64,000 bases of DNA from Streptomyces canus (GTDB taxonomy: Bacteria > Actinomycetota > Actinomycetes > Streptomycetales > Streptomycetaceae). The DNA is taken from positions 6,820,001-6,884,000 of the forward strand of contig NZ_CP107989.1 of NCBI RefSeq assembly GCF_041435015.1, in the 5' to 3' direction. Below are positions 52,795 to 59,730 of the stretch, one piece after another. A model generated the notes under the pieces. It saw only the letters and a list, made by a program, of their open reading frames with translations. It ran no database searches and had not been told where the DNA came from. Made by a program: the position numbers and the translations under genes. The stretch's first letter is position 1, and each line of letters opens with the position of its first letter.

Positions 52795-53220
52795 GTGCAG
52801 GAACGAGGGGATGGCGGCGCCCGCGAGGCGTCCGGCAGGCGAGCCCGTGGCGAACTGGAGAGCGATGTGCTCGCCGCGCTCTGGGGCGCCGACGGCCCGC
52901 TGACCGCCGGCCAGGTCCGGGAGGCGCTGCCGGGCGACCTGGCCTACACGACCGTCCTGACCATCCTGTCCCGGCTGTACGACAAGGAGATGCTCGTCCG
53001 GCACCGCGAGGGCCGCGGCTACGCGTACGAGCCGGTGCGCGACGAGGCGTCGCACACCGCCCAGCGCATGCGGTCGCTCCTTGAGGGTGGTCCCGACCGC
53101 GAGGCGGTCCTGGCGCGCTTCGTCTCGGAACTGTCCGAGCAGGACGAGCACGTATTGCAACAGCTCCTGTCCGGGCACGACGCTCGCACCGGAGATGACC
53201 GCTCAGCAGGGAGGGCGTAA
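52795..53220 (+). CDS. BlaI/MecI/CopY-family transcriptional repressor
   Basis: A 141-residue winged-helix repressor. 'GELESDVLAALWGADGPLTAGQVREAL' and 'AYTTVLTILSRLYDKEMLVRHREGRGYAYEPV' are the classic penicillinase-repressor DNA-binding core, followed by the dimerisation helices. The GTG at 52795 has CGGAGG ahead of it; an in-frame GTG at 52765 is less well supported. It is co-transcribed with an M56 protease gene four bases later. Induction would be by proteolysis or release of the repressor. Confidence 0.93.
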   Translation: MQERGDGGAREASGRRARGELESDVLAALWGADGPLTAGQVREALPGDLAYTTVLTILSRLYDKEMLVRHREGRGYAYEPVRDEASHTAQRMRSLLEGGPDREAVLARFVSELSEQDEHVLQQLLSGHDARTGDDRSAGRA

Positions 53221-53224
53221 AACC

Positions 53225-54232
53225 GTGCTGTTCAGCGTCTACGTCCCCTTCGCGGTCACGGCTGTGCTCGCCGTGCTCGCGCCCCGACTGGCCCACGTGC
53301 TGCCCCCGCGCCGCGCTGCCTGGGCCCTGGCCTGCGCAGCGCTCGTGACCGCGATCGGCTGGGCGGGGGCACTCGCCCTGCTCGCCTTCACCGGCGTGGC
53401 ACAGATTCCGGAAGTCGCGGAGGAGGGCCGCTGGTCCGTGGCCGCCCTGCAAGCCGAGGATCCGGTCTACCTCGTGGTCGCGGGAGGCAGCGCCCTCATG
53501 CTGGCCGTGGGCGTCGTCTCGCTGGGCGTGGCCGTCGTGAGGCAGGCCCGCCTCTTCGTCCTGGCGCGGCGGGAGTGCGCCCGGCTGCCGGAGGACACGG
53601 AACTGGTCGTGGTCGACGACGACGTCCCGATGGCCTTCGCGTTGCCCGGGTCGCCGGGCCGGATCGTGGTCTCCCGGGCAATGCTGCGCTGTCTCACCGA
53701 CCGCGAGCGCGAGGCCCTCCTCGCACACGAGCGGGCTCACCTGCGCTGCCGCCATCGCCTCTTCCAGATCCTGTGGCGGCTCGCGGCGGCCTTGAACCCG
53801 CTGCTGCGACCGCTGGCCGTCGCGGGCGGCTTCGTCCTGGAACGCTGGGCCGACGAGGAGGCCGCGCAGCGCGTCGGCGACCGAAAGATCGTCGCGCACG
53901 CCGTCGGGCGCGCCGCGCTGGCATCCGCCGGTACCTCATTCCCGGCCGCACTGGCCGCGACCGGCGGGGAAGTGCCGCAACGGGTGCGAGCCCTGCTGGC
54001 CCCGCCGCCCCCGCGCCGGAGCCTGCCCCTGGTCGCGGGCGGCCTCCTGCTCGCCGTGTGCTGCGCGAGCCTCGCCAACGCCGCATCCGACAGCGATCAG
54101 ATGATGGACAGCGCACAGTGCGCGGCGTACGCCGCCACGGCGAGCGCACCGCCGGCCGGAGAACACCGGCACGTGCCCGACTTCTGCTTCGAGGAACACG
54201 ATCGCCGGGAACTTCAGGAGCACCGCCCGTAA
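53225..54232 (+). CDS. M56-family (BlaR1/MecR1-like) membrane metalloprotease
   Basis: A 335-residue membrane protease with about four helices. Zinc motif 'LLAHERAHLRCRHRL' (HExxH) and 'LERWADEEAAQRVGD' with the third ligand Glu. After the last helix ('LVAGGLLLAVCCASLANAA') only about 55 residues remain outside, with cysteines in 'SAQCAAYAATA' and 'PDFCFEEHD'. There is no penicillin-binding sensor domain as in true BlaR1, so the inducing signal is unlikely to be acylation by beta-lactam. GGGAGGG precedes the GTG. Confidence 0.88.
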   Translation: MLFSVYVPFAVTAVLAVLAPRLAHVLPPRRAAWALACAALVTAIGWAGALALLAFTGVAQIPEVAEEGRWSVAALQAEDPVYLVVAGGSALMLAVGVVSLGVAVVRQARLFVLARRECARLPEDTELVVVDDDVPMAFALPGSPGRIVVSRAMLRCLTDREREALLAHERAHLRCRHRLFQILWRLAAALNPLLRPLAVAGGFVLERWADEEAAQRVGDRKIVAHAVGRAALASAGTSFPAALAATGGEVPQRVRALLAPPPPRRSLPLVAGGLLLAVCCASLANAASDSDQMMDSAQCAAYAATASAPPAGEHRHVPDFCFEEHDRRELQEHRP

Positions 54233-54716
54233 CGAGGCGGCCGGACCTCTCGGCTACGCGTATTCAGGTCGCGAGCAGTCCGCGGCCGAACCAGTCCTCG
54301 CTGACGCGGACCGCCGGGCAGGGCGAAGACGTAGCCACCGCCGCTGGGGGAGAGCCGACGATAAATTCGTCGGTCAGGCGGGTCCGGGTGGCCTCGCACT
54401 GCCGCTGCACGTCCTGCTGAGCAGTCCGCTCGGCGGCGGTCCCCTTCTGAGGCGGCACCCGAGACGACCCGTCGGAGCCTGTGCGCGATGGAAAGGGAAT
54501 CCGCTGCGGATGGTTTCGAGACCCACTCCGCGGGTGGGGAGAGGGTCGGTGAAGCGGGTGCGCGTGCCCATCTGGGACGCCTTCTGGACGCAGGTTGGAC
54601 ACAAGGATCGGAAAGGACTGACAAGGGCCGAGAAGGGGTGAGGCGCCAAACTCGTTCTGAGCTGGGAAAACGGCCAAGATGGGCATTGGCCGACAAGGGT
54701 CGCCAAGATCCTCAAA
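54233..54716. other. Right arm of island 1, no gene recognised
   Basis: About 480 bases upstream of the second tRNA repeat. GGGAATCCGCTGCGGATGG (near 54494) and TTCTGGACGCAGG...TTGGACACAAGGATCGGAAAGG (54577-54615) recur in altered form at 24.43 kb and 63.88-63.98 kb. This is typical att-flanking arm sequence. No integrase gene ends here. Confidence 0.6.
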
Positions 54717-54763
54717 GGACTCATAATCCGTCGGCCGTGGGTTCGAGTCCCACCCGCCCCACC
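54717..54763 (+). repeat. attR-type repeat: 47-bp tRNA 3' fragment
   Basis: An exact copy of 24182-24228. The 5' part of a tRNA is absent here, so it is not a functional gene. It ends island 1 and should also be the left boundary of the tandem element that follows. The downstream GACCTGCGGAAACGT and GAATCCGCTGCTCGCGAG match the sequence after the first copy. Confidence 0.92.
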
Positions 54764-55497
54764 TGCGCAGGGTTCTGACCTGCGGAAACGTTCAACTTTG
54801 GGTGTCGGATCGTCAACTTTGCCTGTACGGACTGAATCCGCTGCTCGCGAGTTTGGAGACCGTCGGCGCTCGGGGGAGCTCCAACCCCTCTGACCTGCGG
54901 CGAAGTAGGTTCTTGTGGTTGTCGCTCGCCGTCCGGGCGACTGCCCTGAGGCTCGATACCAAGGTCCAGGGACCGGACAGGGACCGGGACGACGCAGCCG
55001 TGTCCAGTCCGACGATGTCTCCACGCCGACTCGCTGTCCCATTTGCAGGTTGCGCGGCACGGGTTGTTGTCCCCAGCGCGGCAGTCGAGTACAGGGCCGA
55101 CAGTGGAGGCAGTGCGGATACCGGCACGGCGGGTGCGTGGGCGCGGGTAGGGCGACCTCGGCTGTTCATCGTGTTTTGGGGCACTGTCGCCTTCGTGTCG
55201 CTCGATCAGTGATGTCGTCCAGGGGTGCCGGCGGCCTGCGTGCCGATGGCGCATCTGGTGTTCGGCGGCGGCAGCTAGCCGCTGGGAGAGCGTCCCGGCG
55301 GTGGCTGATGGATATAGGAAACGGCCCGAAGAGGAAACTGCCCCGATGGGTTACGCGACCCTCTTGCGCGGAGCCCTGCGGTTCGACTGGTCAGGCCGGT
55401 GCGCCGGTCACCAACAGGCCTTGTTCAACTTGGGTGGTGAGCGCCCTGCTGGGAGCCGACGCGCTCGGGATCATCGCCGCGCCGGCCGACTGGCCGG
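54764..55497. other. Start of second island, no gene recognised
   Basis: About 730 bases of sequence resembling the left arm of island 1 for its first 100 bases. No integrase or excisionase is visible. Its right end abuts a truncated transposase. Confidence 0.5.
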
Positions 55498-56034
55498 TCA
55501 CTTGTCGACGAACGCGAACAACGGATGATGGCCGAACGTCTTTTTCCAGGTCTTGGCGGCGTTTTGCTTCTCGGAGTGCGCCAGCACCAGCACGCCGTCG
55601 ATGTCCACGATGACCGCGCCGCCAGCGTCCGGAGCCGCCTCGCCGGCCAGCCGCCAGACCCGCTCGCGGACTTCGGCCCGTGCCCGACGGACCGCCACGA
55701 GCGCACGGGGCCCGGCCGAGGCCAGGGTGTCGACCAGGCGGGAGACTGTCGGGTCGGAGGCCACCGGCCCGAACACGGTGGGCTCGGCCCGCAGCATCGC
55801 GACATCGGCCAGGCAGTCCCCGCCCAGGGCCACGGTAAGCGCGAGGTCCAGCAGAATCTTGCCGGGATCATGGACCGCACGCGCCTTACACCACGGCGCC
55901 AGCGCCGCCGATATCGCCGCATCCAGCCCCGCCTTGCGGGCGGTCTCGACCAGCAGCACGGCGCCGGACTGCGAGACCACCCCGCCACCGCCCTCGACGC
56001 GGACACGCGGGTACGACCCGCCACGCTTACTCAC
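55498..56034 (-). pseudogene. IS1380-type transposase, truncated after 178 residues
   Basis: The N-terminal portion of a DDE transposase: 'LVETARKAGLDAAISAALAPW', 'LLDLALTVALGGDCLADVAML', 'PTVSRLVDTLA', 'VIVDIDGVLVLAHSEKQ' (first catalytic Asp) and 'FGHHPLFAFVDK', where it stops. Full IS1380-type proteins are about 450 residues, so the 3' 60 percent is missing. Probably inactive. Its truncation point borders the island arm, suggesting damage during integration or deletion. Confidence 0.75.
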
Positions 56035-56112
56035 CTGGAAAGTTCCTCCGGCCGGAGCGGGAACAGGGACCTAGACAATCCTCATTCTCGCTGGTCAGAG
56101 GCTCTTTCTGCA

Positions 56113-56357
56113 TTATGGCCACCCGTCGTCGACATGATGCTGGGTGAGCGCGTCCAGCGATGTCTCCGCCACATGCGCAGTGACGCTCATCGCTGTGATG
56201 CGTCGCCGTCGCGGATCGGGACGGCGACGGAGCGGATACCCGCGGGAGCTCTTCGTCCGCGACTGCCCATCCGCGCCCTCAGTTCGGTGTCGAGTTCATC
56301 GACGCCGAGCCGCCAGAGGGGGACGCCGGACCTGCTGGGCTCGGCAAGGACGTCGCA
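56113..56357 (-). pseudogene. IclR-family regulator, C-terminal fragment with frameshift
   Basis: The minus strand reads 'LGVDELDTELRARMGS' and 'GIRSVAVPIRD' in one frame, then 'ITAMSVTAHVAETSLDAL' in another up to a TAA at 56115-56113. Together these match the end of the IclR effector domain. One base appears lost near 56,207. The DNA-binding domain is absent. A remnant, not a functional gene. Confidence 0.55.
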
Positions 56358-56591
56358 ATACGCTGGTGCGTGAGGAAAGACCCCGATCGGCCCGCACAGG
56401 CATGCCGCCCGGACCGTGTCGTTGGATCCTGTTAACCCGGCAGCCAAGGATCAGAAGCAGGACCGGCCAGGCTCATTCTCCCAGGCGGTCACCAAGAGCG
56501 CGATGTACAACCGCAGCTCGCACCCTCAGGTCCCGAAAAAAGACGCTGCTATCGTGAGGTGGGGTAGCCCAGCTTCGAGAGGGATCCGCTG

Positions 56592-57575
56592 ATGCAGCCA
56601 TCCCACACCCGAGTCTTGGTCGAGGCGGCCTACGCAGCCGGAGCCGGTGACCGGCGCGAGGCCGCGATGACGGTGCTGAGGCTGCTTGAGCCGGTGACCC
56701 ATCACGACGCCAGCGCCCTCATGCTCTGGGACCCGATGGCCCGTGCGCACCGCGCACTCGCTGTGGTCACCTACGGTGATGAAACGGTTGCCGCACTGGG
56801 TGACCGCTATGCGGCGAGCGCCGAGAACCGGCCGGTCCGGGAGCGGCACCTGCCGTTGCGGATCGACGACATGCCGGGCGATTACCGACGGTCCCCGATG
56901 TACCGAGAGGTGCTCGGACCTGCCGGCTTCGCAGACGGCATGACCGCCTGCCTCTTCTCGGACAGCGGTGCGTACACGGGCATGCTGCATTTCTCCGCGG
57001 CGGCGCGCGGCGCGTTCCGGGACGACGCGGCCGAACTCCTCAAGGCCCTGGTGCCCGCGCTTGCTCAGATGTGCGACGTGGCTCGACGGCAGACCACCGG
57101 ATGCGCCATACCGCCGGGAGCGAACGCCACTCTGATCGACCACACCGGCCGTGCTTGGGCCGTCGAGTCATGCGCCCCGGCGCTCGCGCCCACGCAGCCC
57201 GAGTTCACCGGCTTTCTGCGTCGCTTCATGGCCTCGGCGCAGGTCGCCGCCACTGGGCTGCAGGCGTCGAGTGAAGGGTGGCTCTCGCTGCAGGTCCTGA
57301 AGGTGGCCGATCCGCTGGGACGGCCAGAGCCGGCTGTACTGGTGCAGGAGCTTCCGACGGCCGGCTTGCCCTATTCACTCTCGCCGCGCGAGTACGACAT
57401 CCTGAACGGGATGGCGGCAGGGTTCTCGAACCAGCAGCTGGCATCGCAGCGAGACGTCTCCTTGCGCACGGTGACCACGCACGTGGAGCGGATCCTCCAC
57501 AAGATGGGGCAGCCTTCGCGAGCTGGCGCGGTGGCGTCGGCGCTGCGCGAGGGGATTCTCAGCTTGGACCGCTGA
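56592..57575 (+). CDS. LuxR-family transcriptional regulator with GAF-like sensor
   Basis: A 327-residue regulator. The N-terminal 200 residues look like a GAF/PAS-type sensing domain ('DASALMLWDPMARAHRALAVV', 'FADGMTACLFSDSGAYTGMLHF'). The C-terminal LuxR helix-turn-helix (about 262-325) has 'LSPREYDILNGMAAGFSNQQLA' and 'SLRTVTTHVERILHKMG'. It precedes the permease and amidase genes on the same strand and probably controls them in response to a small molecule. Confidence 0.88.
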   Translation: MQPSHTRVLVEAAYAAGAGDRREAAMTVLRLLEPVTHHDASALMLWDPMARAHRALAVVTYGDETVAALGDRYAASAENRPVRERHLPLRIDDMPGDYRRSPMYREVLGPAGFADGMTACLFSDSGAYTGMLHFSAAARGAFRDDAAELLKALVPALAQMCDVARRQTTGCAIPPGANATLIDHTGRAWAVESCAPALAPTQPEFTGFLRRFMASAQVAATGLQASSEGWLSLQVLKVADPLGRPEPAVLVQELPTAGLPYSLSPREYDILNGMAAGFSNQQLASQRDVSLRTVTTHVERILHKMGQPSRAGAVASALREGILSLDR

Positions 57576-57769
57576 CCGCCGCTGTCGGTAGGAATGCGTA
57601 TTGAGCCACAAGGTGGCCTAGCACCATATTCGAGGTGAAGAGAAGCCCGCGCTGAAGGCGGTCCCCACCCGCCGAGCCGGCTGTTGCCGACCCCGCGTCT
57701 TCCCCTGCTGTCGCCGCTCACGGTGCCGACAGCCGACCGGGGCTCGTTCATCCCTCAGGAGGCCCGGCC

Positions 57770-59176
57770 ATGAACGTTCCAGAAGCTCCTCAAACAGTGC
57801 CCGAAAGACCCGGCGGCACAGATGACGACCGCGACCGGCTGCACGAGCTCGGTTACGAGCAGGAGCTCGCCCGCACGCTCAGCCTGGCCGACGTCGTCAT
57901 CTACGGCCTGATCTACATGGTGCCGCTCGCCCCCGTCGCGGTGTTCGGCATCGTCTATAACATGGCCGCCGGCGCCGTCGCCGCGGTCTACGTGGTGGCC
58001 GCGATCGCGATGCTGTTCAGTGCCATCAGCTACAAGGAGATGGCGGTCCGGTTCCCGGTCGCCGGCTCGGTCTACAGCTACGTGCGGATGGGCAGCAACC
58101 GCTTCCTCGGGTTCGTCTCCGGGTGGGCCATCCTGCTCGACTACCTGCTGCTGCCCGCGCTGCTGTGCGTCTTCGCAGCCAGCGCGATGACCGGAGTGGT
58201 CTCCTGGGTGCCCGCCTGGATCTGGGTGGTGATCTTCGTCGCCGCGACCGCCCTGATCAACATCATGGGCATCAGCGTCACCGCGACGATGAACAAGATC
58301 TTCCTCTACATCCAGCTGGTCGTACTGGCCGTGTTCTTGGTCTGGGCAGCCGTGCTCATCCTCCAGGGCCAGGCCCACCTGTCGCTCAACCCGTTCATCC
58401 CCGCGGACGGCGGCTCCTGGTCCCTGGTCCTCGGTGCGGTCCCCGTCGCCGCGCTCAGCTACATCGGCTTCGACGCGATCTCGACACTGAACGAGGAGGC
58501 GGAAGGCGGCGGCCGTACGGTCTCCAAGGCCACCATGATCGTCCTCTACCAGGTGACCGCGCTGTTCGTCGTGCAGGTCTTCGTGGCGGGCATCCTGGTC
58601 CCGACCGGGACGAAGTTCGCCGACGGCGACCCGGTCAACAACGCCTTCTACAACGTGGTCGGCACGGCCATGGCGGGCTGGTTCAAGACGGTCCTCCTGC
58701 TGACCGCCGCCCTGATCGCGATCTTCGCCAACACCATCGCCTCCAACGCCACCTCCGCCCGCCTGGTCTTCAGCATGGCCCGCGACGGGCAGCTGCCGAA
58801 GTTCCTGTCGCGGGTCAGCCACAAGCACCAGGTCCCCCTCAACGCGATGATCTTCATCGCGCTCCTGTCGGTGGGAGTCGGCATCCTCGGCGTGGAGCAG
58901 TCGGGACTGCTGACCACCCTGGTGACCTTCGGCGCGATCACCGCCTACGTCCTCCTCCACGTCAGCGTCTTCACCCACTTCGTCGTCCGAGGCGGAAGCC
59001 GCCGCATTTTCGTCCACTGGGTCTCCCCGATCCTCGGCGCCGCGCTCCTCCTGGTCGCGCTGTGGAACGCGGACCCCAACGCCAAGATCGTCGGCTCGTG
59101 CTGGCTCGTCATCGGCCTCGGCGTGGCGGCGTACTTCAAGCTCACCGGCCGTTCGCTCGGCGACTCCGACGCCTGA
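57770..59176 (+). CDS. APC-superfamily amino-acid/amine permease
   Basis: A 468-residue permease with twelve predicted helices. APC landmarks include 'ADVVIYGLIYMVPLAPVAVFG', 'FPVAGSVYSYVRMGSNRFLGFVSGWAILLDYLL' split across helices 2-3, and 'LSYIGFDAISTLNEEAEGG'. AGGAGG stands ten bases before the ATG at 57770. Relatives import amino acids, putrescine or other amines. It probably brings in the substrate of the downstream amidase. Confidence 0.9.
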   Translation: MNVPEAPQTVPERPGGTDDDRDRLHELGYEQELARTLSLADVVIYGLIYMVPLAPVAVFGIVYNMAAGAVAAVYVVAAIAMLFSAISYKEMAVRFPVAGSVYSYVRMGSNRFLGFVSGWAILLDYLLLPALLCVFAASAMTGVVSWVPAWIWVVIFVAATALINIMGISVTATMNKIFLYIQLVVLAVFLVWAAVLILQGQAHLSLNPFIPADGGSWSLVLGAVPVAALSYIGFDAISTLNEEAEGGGRTVSKATMIVLYQVTALFVVQVFVAGILVPTGTKFADGDPVNNAFYNVVGTAMAGWFKTVLLLTAALIAIFANTIASNATSARLVFSMARDGQLPKFLSRVSHKHQVPLNAMIFIALLSVGVGILGVEQSGLLTTLVTFGAITAYVLLHVSVFTHFVVRGGSRRIFVHWVSPILGAALLLVALWNADPNAKIVGSCWLVIGLGVAAYFKLTGRSLGDSDA

Positions 59177-59303
59177 CCGCACTCCCGCTCACCGCCGGGC
59201 AGCACTCGGCATCGGCCCGAGACGCCGTCACCTTGAGGCGCAGGCCAGCCCCAGTCGCGGCCCGGCGGTCGCGAGTCCCCTCACACAGGAAAGGCACCCT
59301 CCC

Positions 59304-59366
59304 GTGAGCCCATCGTCCTTGTCCCACCGCACCGCGAAGGTGTCCCAGCAGCAGGAGGTGAACTGA
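59304..59366 (+). CDS. Possible 20-residue leader peptide coupled to dmfA1-like gene
   Basis: GTG at 59304, with AGGAAAGG ahead, opens a frame of 20 codons (start 'SPSSLSHRTAK', end 'QQQEVN') whose TGA overlaps the next ATG as TGATG. The strong AGGAGG for the next gene lies within it. It could couple translation of the small subunit or be chance. Confidence 0.3.
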   Translation: MSPSSLSHRTAKVSQQQEVN

Positions 59367-59713
59367 TGCGCACCGGTGCAGACCGCTCGGCAGAGCTGCT
59401 CGAAGTGTTCCGTCTGCGCAGCGAAGAGCGCCTGCGCAAGGAGTGCACCCATGAGGTCGCCGCCGCCCATGACGCGGCTCCGTTGGGACCGCACGACGAC
59501 CGCACGCAACGCGTGCTGCGGGCGTTGCGCAGCCTGCGCGTCTCGGGCAAGCACATCATCTTCTCCGAAGGCCCCGACGGCCCCTGGCGCGTGTCGAAGA
59601 TCGCCTTGGGCATGCCGGGCAATCTGCTCCTGACCGAACAGTCCTTCGGGGACTACGAAGACGCCATGCGGTACATCTTCACCGCGCGTGCCGCGACACT
59701 GCAGCAGAACTAG
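59366..59713 (+). CDS. dmfA1: N,N-dimethylformamidase small (alpha) subunit-like
   Basis: A 115-residue soluble protein directly ahead of the large subunit gene. 'LEVFRLRSEERLRKECTHEVA' and 'LRVSGKHIIFSEGPDGPWRVSKIA' have the size and position expected for the 15-kDa alpha subunit of dimethylformamidase (132 residues in characterised enzymes). The assignment rests mainly on context. AGGAGGTGAACTG precedes the ATG. It is 17 bases from the next start, so the two are co-translated. Confidence 0.7.
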   Translation: MRTGADRSAELLEVFRLRSEERLRKECTHEVAAAHDAAPLGPHDDRTQRVLRALRSLRVSGKHIIFSEGPDGPWRVSKIALGMPGNLLLTEQSFGDYEDAMRYIFTARAATLQQN

Positions 59714-59730
59714 AAAGAAACGAGAAGGTC

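Noticed and set aside
52731..54232. Beta-lactamase controlled by the BlaI-like repressor
   Set aside because: No SxxK/SDN/KTG serine beta-lactamase or HxHxD metallo-beta-lactamase motif was seen in the window.
54717..54763. Second tRNA gene with CAT anticodon
   Set aside because: Only the 3' part from the anticodon stem is present; upstream bases do not form an acceptor or D-arm.
24182..54763. Phage integrase, relaxase or replication gene in the island
   Set aside because: No frame in this interval shows the R-HxxR-Y pattern, serine-recombinase motif or FtsK/Rep-type domain that I can recognise.
57586..57608. TGTCGGTA-N8-TATTGA as a third PafBC-type promoter
   Set aside because: The -10 lacks the final T and it lies about 160 bases from the permease start with no leaderless start codon nearby.
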